In this document: positions 9,514-17,168 of the stretch, piece by piece
Layout: each line of letters begins with the position of its first letter
Position numbering within the stretch: position 1 is the first letter of the stretch
Origin: Lentzea terrae
GTDB lineage: Bacteria > Actinomycetota > Actinomycetes > Mycobacteriales > Pseudonocardiaceae
Length of the DNA stretch: 64,000 nucleotides
Assembly (NCBI RefSeq): GCF_003265345.1
Contig: NZ_QFWW01000006.1
Span: forward strand, 428,985 to 492,984
Reading direction: 5' to 3'
Notes under the pieces: generated by a model
Database searches by the model: none
The model's input: the letters and a program-made list of their open reading frames with translations, nothing else
What the model was told of the DNA's origin: nothing
Translations under genes and position numbers: made by a program

Positions 9514-10583
9514 TGACGACACCCGGTACCAAACGCGTGCAGTGCCCGATCTGCCTGGAGTCGTTCGCGTGGCGCGAGGACGCGCTCTACCGGCGGGTGG
9601 TCGACGACAGCGGCGCCCGCTGGGTGAAAGCCGATCTCTCCGGCATCACCAACGAGGTGAAGCGCAAGGACCGCCGGGCCCGCTGCTACGTGAAATGTCC
9701 CAACCCCGGCAAGGAGAACCAGGAGCACTACCTGCCGGTCTCGCACCGCGACCACGGCGACCCGATCGTGATCGGCATGATCGGCCGGCACGCGTCCGGC
9801 AAGACCCACCTGCTGACCGCGATGATCCACGAGGCGTTGCGCGGCGACCTGCGCCACCACGGCCTGACCTTCGAACCGGCGGACGAGCTGCGGCACGCGG
9901 CGTTCCAGCGCGAGATCGACCAGCTCATGCGCGGCAACAAGCTCAACGCCACCAAGGACCTTCGCGAGGACTTCGCGACCTATCTCCTGGTCCGCACGAC
10001 TGCCGGGACGACCAGGCCGATCGTGTTCTTCGACGTGGCCGGTGAGGACTTCGTGCAGTCGGGGCCGCACTCGCTGGGCGGCCAGTTCGTGCTGGGCGCG
10101 ACCGCGTTGATGTTCGTCGACCATCCGGCGAGCGCGGTGCCGGCGTTGCGCGGCGACAAGGACGTGGACCGCAACCCGGCGTTCTCCGGTGCGCTGGAAC
10201 GGATGGGGCGCCGGGCGGACGTGGCGAAGCTGCCGGTGGCGGTCGTGCTGTCCAAAGCGGACGAACTCCGCTACGAACATCCGGTCGACTACTGGATCCG
10301 GCGGGACGATCTGCGTTCGCCGTTGGAGGCCGAGGCTTTCCGCGAGGAGAGCAGGGACGTCTACGCGTTCCTGGACCGGTTTCAGGCCAGGCACATGCTC
10401 GACGTGTTCGAACGGTTCCAGCGCAGCACGATGCACGTCGTGTCGGCCACCGGATCGCAGGCGGACGAGAACAACCTGTTCCCGCGCGGTGTCCGGCCGG
10501 CCCGTGTTCTGCGGCCGCTGCTGGCATTGCTCGCGATGAGCGGACTCGTCGACCACCCGGAAGCCGCGGAGGTGGGCACATGA
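9513..10583 (+). CDS. Zinc-finger TRAFAC-type GTPase
   Basis: 356 residues. A zinc-binding segment comes first (Cys11, Cys14, Cys58, Cys62). Then a P-loop GTPase: Walker A GRHASGKT (residues 91-98), DxxG-type switch II at DVAGED (Asp174-Gly177), and an SKAD specificity motif (247-250). The combination resembles the double-GTPase/TRAFAC proteins at the core of actinobacterial NTP-dependent conflict systems (recalled family, not searched). There is no membrane helix. It sits between the tail-anchored pseudokinase and the SLATT effector, overlapping both by 1-4 nt, so stoichiometric expression is likely. It probably serves as the switch that controls the downstream effector. Confidence 0.82.
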   Translation: MTTPGTKRVQCPICLESFAWREDALYRRVVDDSGARWVKADLSGITNEVKRKDRRARCYVKCPNPGKENQEHYLPVSHRDHGDPIVIGMIGRHASGKTHLLTAMIHEALRGDLRHHGLTFEPADELRHAAFQREIDQLMRGNKLNATKDLREDFATYLLVRTTAGTTRPIVFFDVAGEDFVQSGPHSLGGQFVLGATALMFVDHPASAVPALRGDKDVDRNPAFSGALERMGRRADVAKLPVAVVLSKADELRYEHPVDYWIRRDDLRSPLEAEAFREESRDVYAFLDRFQARHMLDVFERFQRSTMHVVSATGSQADENNLFPRGVRPARVLRPLLALLAMSGLVDHPEAAEVGT

Positions 10584-12511
10584 GCGTGGACCAGCTGCTG
10601 TTCGCCGTCAGCGACAGCAAAGGCATGAACCTGGTGGCGGCGTCGTTCTCCGTTCACGACGCCGACAGGTGGGACGGCTGGAACGAGAAGCTGCGCCAGC
10701 ACAGCCGGTTGCTCGGTGTCGGTGCCACACCTCGGGTCTCGTTCAGCCACCTGACGTTCCGGGACGGCACCGCCGCGTTGCTGCGCCGCTCGGCCCGGCC
10801 GGGCGACGTCGGCCGCAACGTTGCCCACGCGCTGGTGGGCGACCGCCGCACGATCGCGCGCCTGGTGCCGGCCATGACCTGCTGGCACGGGTGGTTGGAC
10901 GAACGGCCGCGCAGCAACGAGCTGGCGGACGTGGACCTGGCGGAGTTCACCGCCGACGTGCGGCCGCTGGACGACCCGGTGCTGCTGCCGATCCTCGCGC
11001 GGGTGTTGTCCTGGCCGACCGCCGCCTACAGCGTGGTCGGGGTGCCGGCGGGGCGCGAGCTGTCCGTGATGTGGACGCTGCGGGCCCTGGTGCACAACCG
11101 CGAGTGGACGTTCTCCACCTACGAGCAGGACGATGCCCGCCCGAACCTGCCTCGTGTCGTCTTCCTGCCCGAGTGGCCGGCTGCGGACGTCGAGGCGCCG
11201 GAGGAACGGCAGCGGATCGACGTGCGTGCGGAGCTGCGGCCGAACGACTGGGCCACCAAAGAGGCGGAGCAGCTGCTCGCCAGGCTCGCGGACCCGACCG
11301 TGGTTCCGGAGCTCGTCGACGAGCCGGCGGTCGTGTTCGAGGCCCCCTCGCCGCCACCCAGGGCGACCTGGCCCGCGCCGGATCTCGTGCACGGGGACGC
11401 CCCGCTGCCGCAACGGCTCGCGCAGTTCGCCGAGCTCGCCGGGCAGATCGACGGCGAGGCGTGGCACGAGCAGATCTGCGCGTGGATCGAGGACCGCGTG
11501 AACGCGCCGGACCCGTTCGTGGCAACGTTCGTGCAGGCCCAGCGATTCAAGGGCTACCTGGGTTTCGACGCCGCGATCAGCCGCCGGTGGATGGCCGAGC
11601 AGGGTGTTCTGGTCGCACGCCCCTCGTTCGTGGAGGGTGTTCCGGTCACCAGACCGCCGGTCGACGAAAGCCTCGCCCGCAAGATGTGGGGCAAGCACGA
11701 GGCGTGGTCGCACTTGGCCAACGACCACAAGCGCCGCGCTGTCTCGTTCCGGCTCGGAGTGCTCGGCACGCTCGCCGGCAGTGCGCTGCTCACGGTGCTG
11801 GCCGCGCAGTTCAGTCCCTCCTGGCCACCTGTCGCCGGCATCGCGGCTGCTGTGGTCACGGCGATGCTGGTCGTGCTCGGCATCTGGTTCCGCGCCGTGC
11901 AGGAGCCAGCCGAGCGCCTGGCGTGGACGACCGCGCGAAGGACCGCCGAGCAGGTGAAGGCCGAGGTGTGCAAGTACCTCGCGGGCGCGTCTCCGTACCG
12001 CGACCGCGAGGCGGTGGCTCGGCTCACGAAGCTGATCGACCACTTCGAGGGGGAGGAGAAGAAGCACGGGGTGGCCGCCGAAACGCCGGTGATCCACGAC
12101 CACCGCTCCTATGTGGACAACCGAGTGCGCGACCAGATCAACTACCACCGCGCCACGGCTGAGCGCTTGAAGCGCAGCCTGGGTCGCTTGAAGATGGCCG
12201 AGTACGTCTTCCAGGGCATGGCCGCGGCGCTGGCGGCAGTCGGTGCTGTGCAGGGCTACGAACTGGCCGTGTGGGTGGGTCTGCTCACCACGATCGCCGG
12301 TGCCGTCACCACGCACATCGCCCAGACCGGCTACGACCGTCTCGTCGTCCGCTACCACCGCACCGTGGCTGACCTCGAACAACTCGTCGACACCCTGCCC
12401 GCACACCCCGACCCGGCTGTGGAGGACACCTTCGTGACGAGCTGCGAGCAGGTCATCGCCCGCCAGAACGACGACTGGTTGACCCAGCTCACGGGAAAGC
12501 AGTCCAGGTGA
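10580..12511 (+). CDS. GTPase-associated protein with two C-terminal SLATT/DUF4231-type membrane modules
   Basis: 643 residues. The N-terminal ~340 residues resemble the N-terminal and middle regions of GTPase-associated (GAP1-type) proteins. Two helical-hairpin membrane modules follow: helices at ~391-409 and 417-437, then ~541-560 and 563-583. Each is trailed by a long amphipathic helix (for example TARRTAEQVKAEVCKYL and HRTVADLEQLVDTL). This is the layout of SLATT (SMODS/SLOG-associating 2TM) effectors, thought to form membrane pores in immunity systems. Start ATG overlaps the GTPase stop (ATGA). The duplicated module in one polypeptide is unusual. Assignment to the GAP1 family is less sure than SLATT. 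Confidence 0.8.
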   Translation: MSVDQLLFAVSDSKGMNLVAASFSVHDADRWDGWNEKLRQHSRLLGVGATPRVSFSHLTFRDGTAALLRRSARPGDVGRNVAHALVGDRRTIARLVPAMTCWHGWLDERPRSNELADVDLAEFTADVRPLDDPVLLPILARVLSWPTAAYSVVGVPAGRELSVMWTLRALVHNREWTFSTYEQDDARPNLPRVVFLPEWPAADVEAPEERQRIDVRAELRPNDWATKEAEQLLARLADPTVVPELVDEPAVVFEAPSPPPRATWPAPDLVHGDAPLPQRLAQFAELAGQIDGEAWHEQICAWIEDRVNAPDPFVATFVQAQRFKGYLGFDAAISRRWMAEQGVLVARPSFVEGVPVTRPPVDESLARKMWGKHEAWSHLANDHKRRAVSFRLGVLGTLAGSALLTVLAAQFSPSWPPVAGIAAAVVTAMLVVLGIWFRAVQEPAERLAWTTARRTAEQVKAEVCKYLAGASPYRDREAVARLTKLIDHFEGEEKKHGVAAETPVIHDHRSYVDNRVRDQINYHRATAERLKRSLGRLKMAEYVFQGMAAALAAVGAVQGYELAVWVGLLTTIAGAVTTHIAQTGYDRLVVRYHRTVADLEQLVDTLPAHPDPAVEDTFVTSCEQVIARQNDDWLTQLTGKQSR

Positions 12512-12515
12512 TCAG

Positions 12516-12521
12516 TAGGCT
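12516..12521 (+). promoter_or_regulatory. Leaderless -10 box (TAGGCT) for the alarmone synthetase
   Basis: TAGGCT ends 6 nt before GTG 12528, matching the TANNNT-N6/7-start pattern repeated through the window. It implies independent transcription of the synthetase although it lies only 16 nt after the SLATT operon. Confidence 0.55.
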
Positions 12522-12527
12522 GGTGTC

Positions 12528-13160
12528 GTGACCGACTTGGCCGACGACCTCTCGCTCCTTCGCGACCTCGAGCGGCGGCTGCTCGTGTACAAGTTCGCGA
12601 TCGAGGAGCTGATGACGAAGCTCCGCATCCTTTCCGAGGAGTTCGACTCGGTCCACCGGCACGACCCGATCGAGCACATCACGAACCGCGTCAAGAAGCC
12701 GGAAGGCATCCTCGACAAGCTCCGCCGCAAGGGCTTGCCGCTGGACGTCGAGTCGATCGGCGACGTGCTCGACGACATCGCCGGCGTGCGGGTGATCTGC
12801 CCGTTCGTGTCCGACGTCTACCGCGTCTCGGCGATGCTGGCGCGGCAGCACGACGTGGAGATCCTGCGCACCAAGGACTACATCGCGTCCCCGAAGCCCA
12901 ACGGGTACCGCAGCCTGCACCTGATCGTGCGGATTCCGGTGTTCCTGTCGGACCGCGTCGAGCACGTGAAGGTGGAGGTGCAGCTGCGCACCATCGCCAT
13001 GGACTTCTGGGCGACGCTGGAGCACAAGCTGTTCTACAAGTACTTCGACAGCCCGCCTGCTGACTTCGTGGACGAGCTGAAGTCTTCTGCGTTGATCGCG
13101 GCTCAGCTGGATGAGCGGATGGAGTCGTTGCACCGGCGGATCCACCAGGACGACCACTGA
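12528..13160 (+). CDS. Small alarmone synthetase (RelA/SpoT domain, RelQ type)
   Basis: 210 residues, the usual length of a single-domain (p)ppGpp synthetase with no hydrolase, TGS or ACT domain. Typical segments are visible: IGDVLDDIAGVRVIC, the substrate loop KDYIASPKPNGYRSLH, and VEVQLRTIAMDFWATLEHK. It transfers pyrophosphate from ATP to GTP/GDP. GTG start is chosen from the leaderless -10 box and because the family begins with a helix ~30 residues before the conserved core. It is directly downstream of the SLATT operon on the same strand, so a functional link with that system is possible but unproven. Confidence 0.9.
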   Translation: MTDLADDLSLLRDLERRLLVYKFAIEELMTKLRILSEEFDSVHRHDPIEHITNRVKKPEGILDKLRRKGLPLDVESIGDVLDDIAGVRVICPFVSDVYRVSAMLARQHDVEILRTKDYIASPKPNGYRSLHLIVRIPVFLSDRVEHVKVEVQLRTIAMDFWATLEHKLFYKYFDSPPADFVDELKSSALIAAQLDERMESLHRRIHQDDH

Positions 13161-13223
13161 GGGTTTGCAGTGGTTGCGTTGGGATGGTTGGGCTTCAGTT
13201 TCCGGGTCGGCGCCAGCCGCAAC

Positions 13224-13229
13224 TATCCT
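13224..13229 (+). promoter_or_regulatory. Leaderless -10 box (TATCCT) for the MFS gene
   Basis: TATCCT ends 7 nt before GTG 13237, supporting that start over the longer upstream-extended reading frame. Confidence 0.55.
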
Positions 13230-13236
13230 CACCGAA

Positions 13237-14325
13237 GTGAAAACGGTCCTGCCGCTGTGCGCAGCCGGCTTCGTCACAGCGTTCGGCGCCCACTCAGTAG
13301 CCTCAGGCCTGGGCTTCCTGCAGACCAACCTCCTGGCACTGGGCCTGATCCTGGCGATCTACGACGGCGCCGAGGTCCTCCTCAAACCGGTCTTCGGCAC
13401 CCTGGCGGACCGAATCGGCCCCCGCCCGGTCCTGATCGCCGGCCTGGCAACGTTCGCCGCAGCCAGCGCCGCCTTCACCCTCATCGACAACGTGGCCATC
13501 ACGAGGTTCGGCCAGGGCGTGGCAGCAGCAGCGTTCTCCCCAGCAGCCAGCGCGATGGTCGCCAGACTCACCCCGGACAACGCGAGAGGCAAGGCGTTCG
13601 GCCGTTACGGCGCCTGGAAAGGCATCGGCTACACCACAGGCCCGCTGATCGGCGGCATCCTGATCCACTTCGGCAGTTTCGACGTCCTGTTCCTCACCAT
13701 GGCGGCGATGGCGGCAGGAGTAGCACTCTGGGCGGCCAAAGCAGTCCCGAACCTCGAACCCCTGCCCCGCCACCGACAAACCGTCAAGGACCTGGCCAAG
13801 CGCCTGTCCCACAAGGACTTCCTGAAACCAACCGCGGCACTGGCAGCGTCCACCGCCGCACTGGCCACCGGAGTCGGATTCCTCCCGGTGAAGGCAGCCC
13901 AGCACGGCCCGATCGTCACGGGCGCGGCCATCTCCCTCCTGGCCATCACCGCAGCACTCATCCAGCCCCGCATCGGCAGGGCCCTGGACGCGAACAGAAT
14001 CACGACAAAAACCGGCACCCGAGCAGGAATCCTCGCCGCAGCAGCAGGTTTCGTGGCAGCGGCGAGCATCCCCGGACTCCCCGGCACGCTGACAGCGGCC
14101 GTGCTCATCGGAGCAGGGTCAGGAGCCGTGACCCCACTGGCGTTCGCCGCACTCGCCAGAACCACACCAGAAAACCGGCTGGGTCAGACGATGGGCAGCG
14201 CCGAGGTCGGCAGGGAACTGGGCGACGCGGGCGGCCCGCTCCTCGTCGGAGGGGTCGCCACGATCGCCTCACTACCGGCCGGCCTGCTCGCACTGGCCGC
14301 CGTCATCGCCCTCACGGCTTGGTGA
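13237..14325 (+). CDS. MFS transporter
   Basis: 362 residues, almost wholly hydrophobic with about 12 membrane helices. The MFS motif-A-like loop GTLADRIGPRPVL follows helix 2. It is probably a drug or small-molecule exporter; substrate unknown. The GTG start is set by the -10 box 7 nt upstream and by the first helix beginning at once. It is richer in GCA, CCA and AGA codons than its neighbours, a hint of separate origin. It ends 14 nt inside the convergent MerR gene, which may regulate it. Confidence 0.85.
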   Translation: MKTVLPLCAAGFVTAFGAHSVASGLGFLQTNLLALGLILAIYDGAEVLLKPVFGTLADRIGPRPVLIAGLATFAAASAAFTLIDNVAITRFGQGVAAAAFSPAASAMVARLTPDNARGKAFGRYGAWKGIGYTTGPLIGGILIHFGSFDVLFLTMAAMAAGVALWAAKAVPNLEPLPRHRQTVKDLAKRLSHKDFLKPTAALAASTAALATGVGFLPVKAAQHGPIVTGAAISLLAITAALIQPRIGRALDANRITTKTGTRAGILAAAAGFVAAASIPGLPGTLTAAVLIGAGSGAVTPLAFAALARTTPENRLGQTMGSAEVGRELGDAGGPLLVGGVATIASLPAGLLALAAVIALTAW

Positions 14326-15133
14326 TCTCCAGCTGCAGCTCGGTCACCCAGTCCGCCGGATCCCCCTCGCCGTACTGCAGGTACACCTCACGCGCGAACC
14401 CGTTCTGCCGGTACCCGTGCGCCTCGACCCACGCCGCCACCGCCTGGTAGGTGACGTCCACGTCGTCCATCGTCCCCCGGTGCACGATCGTCGCCGCCTC
14501 GGACAACGCCGGCAGGTCCACAACTTCGAAGTCGTACGAAGCAGCGGGCGAGACCGAGACCGTCAACCCGGCCTGCACCAGCACCTCATCACCGTCAGCA
14601 GGCTCGTAAGTGGCGATCCCGTACCCGGTGATCGGCACCTCAGCGCGCTCAAGACGTGCGATCAGCTCCGGATACAAAGGCTGGATGACCGGACCGATGT
14701 CCTCCGGCCCGTAGGAAGCAGCAGTCGCGGTCAACCGAGCAACACGGACAGCAGGAACAGGCTTCACAACAACATCGTCAGTGGGCATTGCGCCTTCCCT
14801 TTCAATGGCGTGGAGACGTGCTTCCACCCGCCGCAATCGCGACTCGTCCGCAAGAATCTGCTGTCGCAGCTCAGCTCGCCGCAACGAAAGCATTCCGTGC
14901 AGTTGCTCGACGGAAAGTTTCTCGTCGAGCACCACGCGAACCTGGTCCAAAGTCAGACCGAGGTCCTTCAGCGCGACGAGCCGGTTGAGTCGGGGGAGCT
15001 GCGTGGCGGTGTAGAAGCGGTAGCCCGACGACGGGTCGACGTGGGCCGGCGGGAGCAGCCCGACCGCGTCGTAATGGCGCAGCATCCGCACCGACACGCG
15101 CCCCAGTTGGGCGAAGTCTCCGATGGTGAACAT
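14312..15133 (-). CDS. MerR-family regulator with GyrI-like effector-binding domain
   Basis: 273 residues. The N-terminal MerR winged helix (MFTIGDFAQLGRVSVRMLRHYD, residues 1-22) leads into a coiled dimerisation helix (~75-113). The C-terminal ~150 residues look like a GyrI/SOUL small-molecule-binding domain. This architecture is typical of multidrug-sensing activators of the BmrR/TipA group. It faces the MFS transporter gene tail to tail (14-bp overlap), so drug sensing linked to that exporter is a reasonable inference. Confidence 0.9.
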   Translation of the reverse strand: MFTIGDFAQLGRVSVRMLRHYDAVGLLPPAHVDPSSGYRFYTATQLPRLNRLVALKDLGLTLDQVRVVLDEKLSVEQLHGMLSLRRAELRQQILADESRLRRVEARLHAIEREGAMPTDDVVVKPVPAVRVARLTATAASYGPEDIGPVIQPLYPELIARLERAEVPITGYGIATYEPADGDEVLVQAGLTVSVSPAASYDFEVVDLPALSEAATIVHRGTMDDVDVTYQAVAAWVEAHGYRQNGFAREVYLQYGEGDPADWVTELQLEITKP

Positions 15134-15235
15134 GACTGCTCCTGTGTAGGGGCTGACACGGTGTGAGGGTCAAGAAATGATGGGTTTGAGCAACGCTCCG
15201 GGTGCGCATCCTGGGGCGTTGACGAGAGGTGGCAC

Positions 15236-16159
15236 ATGACGTTCGCACATCCGGCGTTGTTCTACTCCGACGAGGAGTCCTACATCGACGGGACGGTCCC
15301 GTTCGTCGTGGAAGGCCTCGCAAACGCCGAAGCCGTGGCCATCGCGGTGCCGAACACGAAGTTGACGCTGCTCAAGGAGGCGCTCAGCGGGTTCGCGCAC
15401 CTCGTGACCTTCATCGACCTGTCGGAGACCGGCCGCAACCCTGGCCGCATCATCCCCGAGCTCCGCGTGTTCGCCGACCAGCACCGCGGGCCCGTGCGGA
15501 TCATCAGCGAACCGGTGTGGAACCACCGCACCGAGGTCGAGTATCCCGCGTGCGCGCTGCACGAGGCGTTGGTCAACTACGCCTTCAGCGGCCGCAACCT
15601 CAGCATTCTCTGCCCGTACGACATCTCGTCGCTCAGCCACGACGTCCTGGCCGACGCCGAGAAGACTCACCCGGTCGTGATCGACGCGAGCGGCCACCGT
15701 CCCAGCGACCACTTCCACCCCGCACGGGTGGTCGTCGCGGCGCACTCGCTACCCCTGCACACGCCCGAACACGCGGCCAGCACGTCCATCGCGGCTGGTG
15801 CGATGGCTGCGGTGCGGGCGTTCGCGCGGGAGCAGGCCGTGAAGCACGGGCTCGCGCAAGATCGGGTCGACGACTTCGCGCTCGCGGTCACCGAGCTCGC
15901 GACGAACAGCGTGCGGCACGGCGGCGGTGAGAGCACCGTCCGGGTGTGGGCCGAAAGTGAAAGTATTGTTTGCCAAGTCAACGACAACGGGCACATCACC
16001 GATGTGCTGGCCGGCCGCACGCCTGTTCACGCAAACGATCCAGGCGGTCGCGGTCTGTTGCTGGTCAACCGTTTGGCCGACCTCGTGCGCACCCAAACGA
16101 CGTCGTCAGGCACTGCAATCCAGGTCAGATTCGATCTGGGCAACAAAAAGGCAACGTGA
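15236..16159 (+). CDS. MEDS-domain / HATPase anti-sigma-type regulator (RsbA-like)
   Basis: 307 residues. The N-terminal ~170 residues form a MEDS (DcmR-type sensory) domain (HPALFYSDEESYIDGTVPF...). The C-terminal ~110 residues are a GHKL ATPase of the RsbW/anti-sigma kind: N-box VTELATNSVRHGG, and a later DPGGRGLLLV G-box. Such fusions control sigma-factor or anti-anti-sigma switches. The start ATG is preceded by AGAGGTGG. The DUF742 gene follows after 39 nt. Confidence 0.85.
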   Translation: MTFAHPALFYSDEESYIDGTVPFVVEGLANAEAVAIAVPNTKLTLLKEALSGFAHLVTFIDLSETGRNPGRIIPELRVFADQHRGPVRIISEPVWNHRTEVEYPACALHEALVNYAFSGRNLSILCPYDISSLSHDVLADAEKTHPVVIDASGHRPSDHFHPARVVVAAHSLPLHTPEHAASTSIAAGAMAAVRAFAREQAVKHGLAQDRVDDFALAVTELATNSVRHGGGESTVRVWAESESIVCQVNDNGHITDVLAGRTPVHANDPGGRGLLLVNRLADLVRTQTTSSGTAIQVRFDLGNKKAT

Positions 16160-16186
16160 TCGACATACATTTGGGCGTTCTCGTTA

Positions 16187-16192
16187 TAGCTT
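16187..16192 (+). promoter_or_regulatory. Leaderless -10 box (TAGCTT) for the DUF742 gene
   Basis: TAGCTT ends 6 nt before GTG 16199. Confidence 0.45.
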
Positions 16193-16198
16193 GAGCAC

Positions 16199-16720
16199 GT
16201 GCACGACGAGGAAGCGACGGAAATCGGTTACACGGGTGCCCGTTTCGGGTCTCCGAAGACCCGCAGACGGCTGCGTGACGAGCGAACCAACGACTCGGTG
16301 ACGCAGCAACTGCCCCGTCAGCAACCGTTGCGCCAACGCCCACCGGAACCGCCGCCGGAGTGGCCGATGCAGGAAGAGGAACCACCACCCGCCCCCGCGC
16401 GGGACAGCGCTCTCGTCCGTCCCTACGCCCGCACCGGCGGCCGGACCGCGGCCCGCCACGACCTCCGCCTGGAAACGCTGCTCTCCACGGACGAGGACCG
16501 CCTCTACCGCGCGAACAACGACCAGGCGTCGATGATGCGGCTGTGCCTGCAGCCGCGGTCGGTCGCCGAGATCTCCGCGCTCATGAAGATCCCGCTGGGT
16601 GTCACGCGAGTGCTGCTGAGCGACCTGATCACGCTCGACCTGGTCGCCGTGCACGAGCCGGGCGACAAGCCGAACATGGCGCTGCTCGAACGCGTTCTGA
16701 ACGGCCTGCGGAAGCTGTAG
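16199..16720 (+). CDS. DUF742 domain protein
   Basis: 173 residues. A charged, Pro/Gln-rich, probably disordered N-terminal half (to ~70) precedes the DUF742 winged-helix-like domain (VRPYARTGGRT ... RSVAEISALMKIPLGVTRVLLSDL). DUF742 proteins normally sit in conservons with a roadblock protein and a small GTPase that modulate development. Here those partners are absent and a HATPase anti-sigma protein is upstream instead. Confidence 0.85.
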   Translation: MHDEEATEIGYTGARFGSPKTRRRLRDERTNDSVTQQLPRQQPLRQRPPEPPPEWPMQEEEPPPAPARDSALVRPYARTGGRTAARHDLRLETLLSTDEDRLYRANNDQASMMRLCLQPRSVAEISALMKIPLGVTRVLLSDLITLDLVAVHEPGDKPNMALLERVLNGLRKL

Positions 16721-16759
16721 CCACCCGTTCGCCAGCGCGCGAGATCACGCCGGGTCGCC

Positions 16760-16765
16760 GATAAT
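16760..16765 (+). promoter_or_regulatory. Leaderless -10 box (GATAAT) for the LapA-like gene
   Basis: GATAAT ends 7 nt before GTG 16773. Confidence 0.4.
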
Positions 16766-16772
16766 TCTCACC

Positions 16773-17168
16773 GTGGCGACTCCCAGCGACGAGACCCCGA
16801 AGGCGCCGATCACCGAGCCGATCCCGGCGGCCGGGCAAGCCAAGCCTCCGGCGACCATTCCTCCAGCGGCCGCGCAGAAGAAGCTGCGGCCCACCCGGAT
16901 CAGCGGCACCTGGATCGCCGTGCTGGTCGCGATCGTGGTGCTGATCTTCCTGCTCGTCTTCATCCTGCAGAACGGTGACAGCGCGACCATCCACTTCCTG
17001 TGGATCGAGGCGAGCCTTCCGCTCGGCGTGGCACTGCTGTTCGGTGCGATCGGCGGCGCACTGCTGGTCGCGGTCGTCGGCGCGGCCAGGATCCTTCAGT
17101 TGCGGCGTCAGGCGAAACGGCTCACTGGTCGTCCCTCGACCTCATCACCAGCTCGACGCGAGAGCTGA
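16773..17168 (+). CDS. LapA/DUF1049 membrane protein
   Basis: 131 residues: a Pro/Ala-rich N-terminus (~1-35), then two membrane helices (~46-67 and ~82-103) with the LapA-type motif FILQNGDSATIHFLW between them, and a basic tail. Small LapA-like proteins are common inner-membrane proteins of unclear function in actinobacteria. The end overlaps the convergent LuxR gene by 47 nt. Confidence 0.8.
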   Translation: MATPSDETPKAPITEPIPAAGQAKPPATIPPAAAQKKLRPTRISGTWIAVLVAIVVLIFLLVFILQNGDSATIHFLWIEASLPLGVALLFGAIGGALLVAVVGAARILQLRRQAKRLTGRPSTSSPARRES

